The position numbers and the translations under genes were made by a program. Under the pieces are notes generated by a model. It searched no databases. It saw only the letters and a list, made by a program, of their open reading frames with translations, and was not told the origin of the DNA. From Candidatus Aminicenantes bacterium RBG_13_64_14 (GTDB taxonomy: Bacteria; Acidobacteriota; Aminicenantia; Aminicenantales; Saccharicenantaceae), in assembly GCA_001773855.1 (NCBI GenBank), contig MEXZ01000158.1, positions 4,357 through 11,467 of the forward strand: a stretch of 7,111 nt of DNA, read 5' to 3'. This document shows positions 1 through 5,503 of the stretch, piece by piece (the stretch's first letter is position 1; each line of letters begins with the position of its first letter).

Positions 1-515
1 TCGACCCCGCCGATATCCCGCGGTTCAAGCGGCTGGGCGTCGCGGCCAATTTCCAGGCCCTCTGGGCCTATGCCGACCCGTACATCACGGAACTGACCAT
101 CCCGATCCTCGGCCCCGGCCGCTCGCGCTGGCTCTATCCTATGGGGAGCGTTGCCGGGACCGGCGCCGTCATCGCCGGCGGCAGCGACTGGTCGGTATCC
201 TCCATGAACCCCCTTGAAGCCATCCAGGTCGCCTTGACGCGGAGAGGGCCCGACGGCCCGCCGGGCGACGCCTGGATCCCCGAGGAGAGGGTCGACCTGG
301 AGACCATGCTCCGGGCCTACACGACGAACGGCGCCTGGCTCAGCCACGACGAAAAAAACCGCGGCTCCCTCGAACCCGGCAAGGCCGCCGACATCATCGT
401 CCTCGCCCGGAACCTCTTCAAGATCCCGGCTTCCGAGATCGGCCGGGTCAAGGTCCTGCTGACCCTCCTCGACGGCCGCCCGGTCTTCCGCGACCCGTCA
501 TTCGTTTTTAATTGA
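1..515 (+). CDS. YtcJ-type amidohydrolase (Amidohydro_3 family), C-terminal part
   Basis: This is the 3' end of a metal-dependent amidohydrolase; about 170 residues are visible, in the frame that begins at base 3, ending with TGA at 513-515. The N-terminal metal-binding half lies outside the window. The visible part has the GGSDWSV motif (about 177-197), whose Asp matches the late metal ligand of the TIM-barrel amidohydrolase superfamily. It is followed by NPLEAIQVALTRR, typical of the YtcJ/Amidohydro_3 group, then an YTTNGAW segment. It ends with the returning beta-sandwich signature GSLEPGKAADIIVL and a closing DGRPVF strand. Members hydrolyse amide or related C-N bonds of varied small substrates; the substrate here cannot be read from sequence. 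No signal peptide can be judged because the start is missing. No convincing terminator follows, and a 313-nt gap with its own folded element separates it from the next gene, so it is probably a separate unit. Confidence 0.88.
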   Translation, partial: DPADIPRFKRLGVAANFQALWAYADPYITELTIPILGPGRSRWLYPMGSVAGTGAVIAGGSDWSVSSMNPLEAIQVALTRRGPDGPPGDAWIPEERVDLETMLRAYTTNGAWLSHDEKNRGSLEPGKAADIIVLARNLFKIPASEIGRVKVLLTLLDGRPVFRDPSFVFN

Positions 516-535
516 CGCTCGACGCCCGGACGAGG

Positions 536-769
536 CAGCCGGCAATGGGGCCGAGGGGATCATCAGAGAGAGCATAAGCGGTGATTTAGTCGGGCGGCGT
601 GACGGACGAGGGCAGTTTCAGGGGAAACCGCCAAAACGTGTTTGAGCTCGGCGTAGCGCACGCCGAGCGAGTTGTTTTGGCACCGCTGGGGGCTGGGATC
701 CACTCGCCCCAGCGGTGTGAAAAATCACCGCAGCGAACGAGGATGATCCCAGAAGCCCCTCTGCGGCTG
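536..769. ncRNA. Candidate structured RNA or hairpin-rich interspersed element
   Basis: The intergenic stretch has no plausible gene but contains a nested set of perfectly complementary arms. The outer pairs are 536-541 with 764-769 (6 bp), 547-551 with 755-759 (5 bp), 556-564 with 742-750 (9 bp) and 578-587 with 722-731 (10 bp). Inside the last pair are a small hairpin 615-619/624-628 (loop AGGG), a two-part hairpin 630-637/674-681 continuing as 646-654/660-668 (loop AGCGC), and an 11-bp hairpin 681-691/707-717. The arms are joined by purine-rich internal loops, for example 565-577 opposite 732-741. That looks more like a folded RNA with a multi-branch junction than a simple transposon with continuous ends. 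Orientation is unknown because either strand would fold. I do not recognise a known riboswitch, RNase P, tmRNA, SRP or 6S consensus. A non-autonomous palindromic repeat family is the main alternative. The existence of the arms is directly visible; RNA function is inferred. Confidence 0.45.
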
Positions 770-782
770 ACCGGCGCAACAG

Positions 783-811
783 TTTACGAATTCCGGTTTG
801 TGTGCTATAAA
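783..811 (+). promoter_or_regulatory. Sigma70-like promoter for the M50-scpA-scpB unit
   Basis: A -35-like TTTACG (783-788) is separated by 17 nt from a -10-like TATAAA (806-811). This is optimal spacing, with 4/6 and 5/6 matches to the TTGACA/TATAAT consensus. The expected transcription start is near 818, leaving only about 11 nt before the ATG at 829. The local AT-rich run stands out from the GC-rich surroundings. It lies downstream of the folded element at 536-769, so that element would not be part of this transcript. Confidence 0.55.
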
Positions 812-828
812 AGATGTTCGGTTAAACC

Positions 829-1473
829 ATGGATATCCGGCTGATTCTTGTACAGGTGTTCGTGGTATTATTTGCCATTACCGTTCACGAGGCCGCCCAT
901 GCTTGGACCGCTTTGAAATTCGGCGATCCCACGGCGGCCGCGCTTGGCCGCGCATCCCTCAATCCTCTCGTCCATATCGACCCGGTCGGCACGGTCATTT
1001 TCCCCCTGCTCCTCATCATCTTTCAGCAGCCGGTGTTCGGTTGGGCCAAGCCCGTTCCCTACAATCCTTATAATCTCCGTCGGCCGCGACAGGGCAGCCT
1101 GTGGATCTCGTTCGCCGGACCGATCTCCAACCTCTTGACCGCGGGCGCCGCGGTCCTTTTGTTCCAGTTCCTCAAGCTGTTCGGCGCCCGCATCCCGGAC
1201 TCCTCCCTCCTGATCAAGCCCCTCGGAGGGGTGAGCGTGGTCCTGTTCGCCACTGCACTGATCAACGCGTCCCTCGCGATCTTCAATCTCATCCCCATCC
1301 CCCCGCTCGACGGCAGCGGAATTCTGGCCGGGCTTCTTTCCGAGAAAGCCGCCGCGAAATACGCGCGGATCAGGCCGTACGGTTTTTTCATCATTATCGC
1401 GCTGATGTACACCAAGATCCTGACTCTCATCTTCTCGCCCGTCCAGCAGTTGATCGCAAAACTGTTCACCTAG
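829..1473 (+). CDS. M50-family site-2-type membrane metalloprotease (YwhC-like)
   Basis: A 214-residue polytopic membrane protein of the short, PDZ-less branch of the M50 (site-2 protease) family. The zinc-binding motif HEAAH is at residues 20-24, inside the first membrane segment. GRASLNPLVHIDPVGT (40-55) and GWAKPVPYNP (71-80) follow, both hallmarks of this group, then GPISN (97-101). The second metal-site motif NLIPIPPLDGSG (153-164) supplies the conserved Asp161. Hydrophobic segments near 5-25, 53-67, 93-118, 133-156 and 183-205 fit an intramembrane protease with its active site buried in the cytoplasmic membrane. All catalytic residues are present, so it should be active; the substrate is unknown. 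The start is fixed by the position of HEAAH and by the lack of an upstream in-frame start. No clear Shine-Dalgarno precedes it, and the predicted leader is only about 11 nt. It is followed 1 nt later by scpA, a common neighbourhood for this protease type. Confidence 0.92.
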   Translation: MDIRLILVQVFVVLFAITVHEAAHAWTALKFGDPTAAALGRASLNPLVHIDPVGTVIFPLLLIIFQQPVFGWAKPVPYNPYNLRRPRQGSLWISFAGPISNLLTAGAAVLLFQFLKLFGARIPDSSLLIKPLGGVSVVLFATALINASLAIFNLIPIPPLDGSGILAGLLSEKAAAKYARIRPYGFFIIIALMYTKILTLIFSPVQQLIAKLFT

Positions 1474-1474
1474 C

Positions 1475-2272
1475 ATGCCCGAACCAGCCGCCGAGACCCT
1501 GCCGATCGAGGAGACTCCGGTCTCGCCGTCCGCCGAGGCGCCGGAGGGCTACCAGGTCCGCCTAGACGTCTTCGAAGGCCCCCTGGACCTCCTCCTCTTC
1601 CTCATCCGCAAGAAGAAGATCGACATCCACGACATCCCCATCGCCGCCATCACCCGCAACTACCTCGAATACCTCGACCGCAAGACGGAGATCAATCTCG
1701 ACCGCGAGGCGGAGTTCCTGTTCGTCGCCGCGCTCCTGATCTACATCAAGTCCCAGATGCTCCTGCCCCGCGAGACTGACCTGGCCGAGCACGAGGACCC
1801 GCGCCTGGTCCTGGTCAACCGCCTCCTCGAATACGAGAAGATCAAGGCCGCCTGCTCCCTCCTCCGGGAACGGGAGGACGTCCAGATCCTCCAGTGGAAG
1901 AGGAATTTCATTCCGCCTCTCCGCGGCGAAAGCGAGCTCGAACCCGTGGAGCTGTCGCTCTTCGACCTCGCCGAGTCGTTCTTCCTCATGATGAAGAGGC
2001 GGTCCGCCGACGAAACCCGGACGATCCGCGGCCGGGACGTCTCGATCGAGGTCAAGATGAAGGAGCTCGTCGGCCTCCTCCGGGAACGGCACATGTTCGA
2101 CTTCCTCGAGTATTTCGAGGCCAACGCCTCGCTCGAAGAGGCCCTGGTCTCCTTTTTCTGCATCCTCGAGCTGGTCAAGTCCCGGGTGGCGGTCGCCGTT
2201 CAAGACGAGCTCTTCCAGACCATCCGAGTCTGGCTCCGTAAGGACGCGCATAGGACGGATCATCATGAATAG
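1475..2272 (+). CDS. scpA: Segregation and condensation protein A (kleisin ScpA)
   Basis: This 265-residue protein is the kleisin subunit of the bacterial SMC-ScpA-ScpB condensin, which compacts and helps segregate the nucleoid in the cytoplasm. After a Pro/Glu-rich leader of about 24 residues comes the classical N-terminal kleisin motif YQVRLDVFEGPLDLLLFLI (26-44), then KKKIDIHDIPI and the helical segment that contacts the SMC neck. The acidic middle would bind the ScpB dimer. The C-terminal winged-helix part (SFFCILELVKSRV with a QDELFQTI segment) would bind the SMC head. Length fits the family. The ATG lies 1 nt after the protease stop and has no visible Shine-Dalgarno, so translation probably depends on re-initiation by ribosomes finishing the upstream gene. 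A start further inside the Pro/Glu-rich leader cannot be excluded. The reading frame overlaps scpB by 8 nt. SMC itself is not in the window. Confidence 0.95.
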   Translation: MPEPAAETLPIEETPVSPSAEAPEGYQVRLDVFEGPLDLLLFLIRKKKIDIHDIPIAAITRNYLEYLDRKTEINLDREAEFLFVAALLIYIKSQMLLPRETDLAEHEDPRLVLVNRLLEYEKIKAACSLLREREDVQILQWKRNFIPPLRGESELEPVELSLFDLAESFFLMMKRRSADETRTIRGRDVSIEVKMKELVGLLRERHMFDFLEYFEANASLEEALVSFFCILELVKSRVAVAVQDELFQTIRVWLRKDAHRTDHHE

Positions 2273-2813
2273 CCCCCTCAAGAACATCGTCGAGTCGCTC
2301 ATCTTCGTCTCCCAGGAGCCCCTGACCTTGGAACGGGTCCAAGCCGTGCTCGAGGGCGTCCCGGCCGCCGACATCCAGGCCGCCGTCGACGAGCTCGTCG
2401 CCGACACCGCTTCGGACAGCCGCGGCGTCCAGATCATCCGGGTCGGAGGCGGCTGGCTGTTCTCGACCAAGCCGGCCTTCGACCGGGAAATCCGGCGCCT
2501 CCTCCAGATCGAGCGCAAGAACAGGCTGTCGTCGGCCGGGCTCGAGACGCTGGCCGCGATCGCCTACCGCCAGCCGGTGACCCAGGCCGAGGTCTCGGCG
2601 ATCCGGGGCGTCGATTCGACCTCCTCGCTGAAGACGCTCCTCGAAAAAAGCCTGATCAAGATCGTCGGACGGAAGAAGGCGCCGGGAAGCCCGCTCGTCT
2701 ACAGGACGTCCGACGAGTTCCTTCTCTACCTGGGGCTCAACGGCCTCGACGAGCTTCCCTCCGAGGAGGAGATCGCCAAGATCCTGCAGGAGGAAAAGGC
2801 CGCCGACGCTTAG
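2265..2813 (+). CDS. scpB: Segregation and condensation protein B (ScpB)
   Basis: A 182-residue ScpB, which forms a dimer of double winged-helix subunits and clamps the middle of ScpA in the SMC complex. It opens with NIVESLIFVSQEPLTLERV, the typical first winged helix, followed by a helix containing DIQAAVDELV and a strand pair GVQIIRVGGGWLFSTKPAF. The family core LETLAAIAYRQPVTQAEVSAIRGVDS comes next (conserved motif around AAIAYRQPVT). The second wing carries GRKKAPGSPLVYRTSDEFL. The acidic tail EEEIAKILQEE is an ordinary feature. It overlaps scpA by 8 nt, and an AGGA at 2252-2255 inside scpA is placed about 9 nt ahead as a ribosome binding site, so the two subunits should be made in coupled amounts. 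In many bacteria rluB follows scpB; here a promoter and rpsA follow instead. Confidence 0.95.
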   Translation: MNSPLKNIVESLIFVSQEPLTLERVQAVLEGVPAADIQAAVDELVADTASDSRGVQIIRVGGGWLFSTKPAFDREIRRLLQIERKNRLSSAGLETLAAIAYRQPVTQAEVSAIRGVDSTSSLKTLLEKSLIKIVGRKKAPGSPLVYRTSDEFLLYLGLNGLDELPSEEEIAKILQEEKAADA

Positions 2814-2816
2814 TCC

Positions 2817-2853
2817 CTAAGTGTAGACAAGGCCTTGACTTAGAGTTGACAAC
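2817..2853. promoter_or_regulatory. Palindromic cluster overlapping the rpsA promoter, possible operator
   Basis: Three symmetric elements are packed together. CTAAGT (2817-2822) is inverted as ACTTAG (2838-2843). CAAGGCCTTG (2828-2837) is a perfect 10-bp palindrome between them. GTTGACAAC (2845-2853) is a 4-bp inverted repeat centred on the -35 box. TTGAC also occurs twice, at 2835-2839 and 2846-2850, 11 nt apart or about one helical turn. No T-tract follows, so the outer hairpin is not an obvious intrinsic terminator for scpB. Binding by a regulator is inferred only from the symmetry. Confidence 0.3.
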
Positions 2854-2874
2854 GCGAGGTTTCTTGTATAGTAT
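2846..2874 (+). promoter_or_regulatory. Strong sigma70-like promoter for the rpsA-IHF-HIT-ppiD unit
   Basis: A perfect TTGACA -35 box (2846-2851) is followed by an AT-rich -10 region at 2867-2874. The best hexamer match, TATAGT (2867-2872), gives 15-nt spacing; the overlapping TAGTAT (2869-2874) gives 17 nt with a poorer match. Transcription should start near 2880, leaving a leader of about 60 nt before the rpsA ATG. The box quality fits a highly expressed ribosomal protein gene. Confidence 0.68.
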
Positions 2875-2891
2875 GAATCGTTCTTTCCGGG

Positions 2892-2905
2892 CCCTTGGAG
2901 AAGGG
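2892..2905 (+). promoter_or_regulatory. rpsA leader hairpin with GGAG loop
   Basis: CCCTT (2892-2896) pairs with AAGGG (2901-2905) around a GGAG loop in the predicted leader. In E. coli the rpsA leader folds into hairpins with GGA in their loops and is the target of S1 autoregulation. The same purpose here is inferred from the resemblance. The true Shine-Dalgarno CAGGAG lies downstream at 2926-2931, 9 nt ahead of the ATG at 2941, and a CCT at 2909-2911 could pair weakly with its AGG. Confidence 0.35.
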
Positions 2906-2940
2906 ACGCCTCAGAATTTCCGTTTCAGGAGCAATGTGCC

Positions 2941-4689
2941 ATGACCGAGTCGACCAAACAGCCGGACCACGACGACAAGATGTCGTCGCAAGACTACGAA
3001 AACCTGCTGGACCGCTACCAGTTCAGTACCACGGAAATCACCATGGGATCGATCCTCAAGGGGCGGGTCATCAAGAGGACCCCGACCCATGTCCTCGTGG
3101 ACATCGGCTTCAAGACCGAGGGCCTCATCCCCAACGAGGATTTCACCGACCCCAAGGCGCTCGCGGAACTGCAGCCCGGCAGCGAGGTCGAGACCATGCT
3201 CGAGAATACCGACCTCAAGGACGGCTACCTCGTCCTGTCCAAAAAGCGCGCGGACGGCCTCCGCGCCGTCGAGAACCTAGGCAAGGCCTTCGAGCGCGGC
3301 CTGACGGTCACCGGTACGATCACGGAAAGGACCAAGGGCGGGTTCAACGTCGACGTCGGCATCCCGGCCTTCCTGCCCGAATCCCACGTCGACATCAGGC
3401 CGGTTAGGGACGTTTCTGCCCTTATCGGGAAGAGCTTCAAGTTCCGGGTCATGAAATACGACCGAAGGACCGAGAACGCCGTCCTTTCGCGCAGGCTCCT
3501 CCTCCAGGATGAGCGGGAGGAGAAGAAGAAGCGGGTGTTCGGGAACCTGGTCAAGGGGCAGAAGCTTATGGGGCAGGTCAAGTCCCTGACCAACTTCGGC
3601 GCCTTCGTCGACCTGGGCGGCATCGAGGGCCTTCTCCACGTCTCGGACATCTCCTGGGGCAAGGGCGCCCATCCGGCCGAGCACCTGAGCGCCGGCCAGC
3701 AGGTCGAGGTCGTCGTCCTCGACTTCAACGAGAGGGATGAGAAGATCTCCCTCGGGCTGAAGCAGCTCACGCCCGACCCCTGGGCGAACATCGCCGAGAA
3801 ATACCAGGCCGGACAGAAAATCACCGGGAAAGTCTCGAGCCTGACCGACTTCGGCGCCTTCGTCGAGCTCGAGAAGGGCGTCGAAGGGCTCGTCCACATC
3901 TCCGACCTGACCTGGTCCCGCAAGCTTGTCCACCCCAAGAAGGTCCTGAGCCCGGGCCAGGAGGTCACAGTAACCATCCTCGACGTCAACCCGACGACGA
4001 AGCGCATCTCCCTCGGCCTCAAGCAGGTCTCCCCCCACCCGCTGGAAACCTTCAAGCAAAAGCACGGTGTCGGCGCCCGGATCAAGGGAGTGGTGACCAG
4101 CCTGACCGATTTCGGCGCCTTCGTCGAGGTCGAGAAGGGCATCGAGGGGCTCGTCCACATCTCCGACATCAGCTGGGAGAAGGTCAAGCACCCGTCCGAG
4201 AAGCTCCAGCCCGGCCAGGAGGTCGAGACCCTCGTCCTCAACATCGACGTCGACAGGCAGAAGGTCTCCCTGGGGATGAAGCAGCTCGAGGGGGACATCT
4301 GGGAGGATTTCTTCAGCCGCCAGAAAGCCGGCGACATCGTCAAAGTCAAGATCGTCCGCCTGACGGACTTCGGCGCCTTCGTCGAGATCATCCCGGGCAT
4401 CGAGGGGGTCATCTTCACCTCGGAGCTCGACGAGAAAAAGCTCGAAAAACCCTCCGACGGCTTCGCCGTCGGCGATGAGCGGAACGCCAAGATCATCCGG
4501 CTGAACCCCAAGGCCAAGAAGATCTCCCTGAGCTTCAAGCAGGCCCTGTACGACATCGAGAAGCAGGATTTCCAGCGCTTCATGGACACGCAGAACGACC
4601 GGATGACCCTAGGCGACATCATGAAAGACCAGCTGAAAGGCTTCAGCGCTCCGAAGAAGAGGACCAAAAAGGAGGACTCCCATGATTAA
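2941..4689 (+). CDS. rpsA: Small ribosomal subunit protein S1, six S1 domains
   Basis: This 582-residue protein is ribosomal protein S1 (bS1), which binds mRNA on the 30S subunit and helps unfold it for initiation. Six S1 (OB-fold) domains can be laid out at about residues 36-104, 120-187, 206-275, 291-363, 377-449 and 464-535. Domains 1 and 2 are divergent, as in other S1 proteins where they anchor to the ribosome. Domains 3-6 carry the RNA-binding signature FGAFV followed by IEGLLH-, VEGLVH-, IEGLVH- or IEGVIF-type strands. Five of the six end in strands like KISLGLKQ or its variants. The six-domain layout and length match the Gram-negative form (E. coli S1 is 557 residues). A basic tail, PKKRTKK, ends the protein. 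The start is set by CAGGAG at 2926-2931 with a 9-nt spacer; ATG at 2934 and GTG at 2936 are out of frame. It leads a four-gene unit and overlaps the IHF/HU gene by 8 nt. S1 autoregulation through the leader is possible. Confidence 0.96.
   Translation: MTESTKQPDHDDKMSSQDYENLLDRYQFSTTEITMGSILKGRVIKRTPTHVLVDIGFKTEGLIPNEDFTDPKALAELQPGSEVETMLENTDLKDGYLVLSKKRADGLRAVENLGKAFERGLTVTGTITERTKGGFNVDVGIPAFLPESHVDIRPVRDVSALIGKSFKFRVMKYDRRTENAVLSRRLLLQDEREEKKKRVFGNLVKGQKLMGQVKSLTNFGAFVDLGGIEGLLHVSDISWGKGAHPAEHLSAGQQVEVVVLDFNERDEKISLGLKQLTPDPWANIAEKYQAGQKITGKVSSLTDFGAFVELEKGVEGLVHISDLTWSRKLVHPKKVLSPGQEVTVTILDVNPTTKRISLGLKQVSPHPLETFKQKHGVGARIKGVVTSLTDFGAFVEVEKGIEGLVHISDISWEKVKHPSEKLQPGQEVETLVLNIDVDRQKVSLGMKQLEGDIWEDFFSRQKAGDIVKVKIVRLTDFGAFVEIIPGIEGVIFTSELDEKKLEKPSDGFAVGDERNAKIIRLNPKAKKISLSFKQALYDIEKQDFQRFMDTQNDRMTLGDIMKDQLKGFSAPKKRTKKEDSHD
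4669..4675 (+). promoter_or_regulatory. Strong Shine-Dalgarno for the IHF/HU gene inside rpsA
   Basis: AAGGAGG lies 6 nt ahead of the ATG at 4682, within the last codons of rpsA. It is the best ribosome binding site in the window and decides the IHF/HU start. It suggests that this product is made efficiently and partly independently of rpsA translation. Confidence 0.75.
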
Positions 4690-4957
4690 GGCCGATCTGA
4701 TCAACAAGATCTCCCAGGAGATGAGCATCCCGAAGCAGGAAGCCGAAGAGGGCGTGAACCTGTTCTTCGAGACGATCCGCGAGGCCATCCTCAGGGGCGA
4801 AGAGATCGAGATCCGCGGTTTCGGCAGTTTCCGCTTCCGCAAACGGACCTCGCGCGCCGGGCGCAATCCCCGGACGGGCGAGCCGGTGAAGGTCCCGCCG
4901 AAAAAGGTCCTCTACTTCAAGCCGAGCAAGCTCCTCAAGGAGCTGATCAACAAGTAA
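4682..4957 (+). CDS. IHF/HU-family DNA-bending protein (IHF-beta-like)
   Basis: A 91-residue member of the HU/IHF family, dimeric nucleoid proteins that bend DNA through two beta-ribbon arms. The N-terminal helix pair runs from MIKADLINKIS to about residue 40. The core strand signature EIRGFGSFRFRKR (about 42-54) follows, then the arm with the conserved RNPRTGEPV (about 61-69), whose Pro intercalates into the minor groove. It ends with the closing FKPSKLLKELI helix. The IRGFGSF form and the position directly behind rpsA resemble proteobacterial ihfB, but in other phyla such genes act as HU-like homodimers. I therefore leave the symbol open. The start overlaps the rpsA end by 8 nt and has a strong ribosome binding site. 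Its stop TAA shares one base with the next ATG. Confidence 0.93.
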   Translation: MIKADLINKISQEMSIPKQEAEEGVNLFFETIREAILRGEEIEIRGFGSFRFRKRTSRAGRNPRTGEPVKVPPKKVLYFKPSKLLKELINK

Positions 4958-5499
4958 TGCGCTATATCTCCGCGCCCTGGAGAGCCGACTACGTCCGCAA
5001 AGCCCTGAGCATGAAACGCTGTATTTTTTGCGAGGCCCTGAAGAGCCGCGACGACCGCTCCGCGGCCGTCCTCTACCGGGGCCGCCGCAACTTCATCCTG
5101 CTGAACAGGTACCCCTACACGCCCGGCCACCTTTTGATCGCCCCCAAGCGGCACGTGGCGGACTTCGCCGAGGCCCGCCCCGACGAGCGGACCGAACTGG
5201 CCGACCTGCTCCAAGTCGCCCTCCGCGTCCTCCGCGCGAGCTACGCTCCCCACGGGTTCAACACCGGCATGAATCTGGGCGCGAGCGCCGGGGCGGGGGT
5301 CGCCGGGCACTACCATCTCCATGTCGTCCCCCGCTGGACGGGGGACGCCAATTTCATGCCCATCGTCGGGGCGACGCGGGTCTTCATCGAGGACCTGGAC
5401 ACGACCTACAAGAAACTCCGCCCTCTTTTAGACAAGGAACGAGCACGCCGGGAACGCGCGGGACGGCCCAAGCGGCCGACCGCAACCCACTCGAGGTGA
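4957..5499 (+). CDS. HIT-family nucleotide hydrolase/transferase (Ap4A phosphorylase-like)
   Basis: A 180-residue histidine-triad protein. Residues 1-13 (MRYISAPWRADYV) are the opening typical of the bacterial branch related to Ap4A phosphorylase and hydrolase. CIFC (22-25) forms half of the usual structural zinc site; H66 in APKRHV may contribute. LNRYPYTPGHLLIAPKRHV (49-67) is the conserved substrate-loop region. NTGMNLGASAGAGVAGHYHLH (102-122) contains the active-site triad HYHLH (118-122), with the central His expected to attack phosphorus. It is followed by VPRWTGDANFMP, diagnostic of this branch. Such enzymes split dinucleoside polyphosphates such as Ap4A or nucleoside phosphoramidates; the exact substrate is not readable. 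After about residue 158 there is a basic tail rich in Arg and Lys, probably disordered. The ATG overlaps the upstream TAA by one base (TAATG), implying coupled translation. It is cytoplasmic, as no signal peptide is present. Confidence 0.93.
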   Translation: MRYISAPWRADYVRKALSMKRCIFCEALKSRDDRSAAVLYRGRRNFILLNRYPYTPGHLLIAPKRHVADFAEARPDERTELADLLQVALRVLRASYAPHGFNTGMNLGASAGAGVAGHYHLHVVPRWTGDANFMPIVGATRVFIEDLDTTYKKLRPLLDKERARRERAGRPKRPTATHSR

Positions 5500-5503
5500 A
5501 CCC

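Noticed and set aside
512..540. TTGACG at 512-517 as a -35 box for the folded element
   Set aside because: No -10-like sequence lies 16-18 nt downstream; the region there is GC-rich.
536..769. A known RNA such as 6S, RNase P, tmRNA, SRP RNA or a common riboswitch
   Set aside because: I could not find the conserved motifs of these classes on either strand; the branching pattern also does not match 6S.
599..844. An 81-codon open frame starting at GTG 599 across the intergenic gap
   Set aside because: It runs straight through the hairpin arms, has low-complexity composition typical of chance frames, shows no ribosome site, and overlaps the promoter and start of the M50 gene.
1562..2518. A 318-codon antisense frame across scpA and scpB
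   Set aside because: Its composition (runs of Asp, Glu, Leu, Val) is the complement of the coding bias, and both sense genes are certain.
2817..2843. An intrinsic terminator after scpB
   Set aside because: The CTAAGT/ACTTAG hairpin has a long loop and is not followed by a run of T, so termination is not supported.
3225..4667. A 480-codon frame antisense to rpsA
   Set aside because: Six S1 domains are unmistakable on the plus strand. Long antisense frames are expected in GC-rich genes with strong codon bias, and the antisense product resembles no family.
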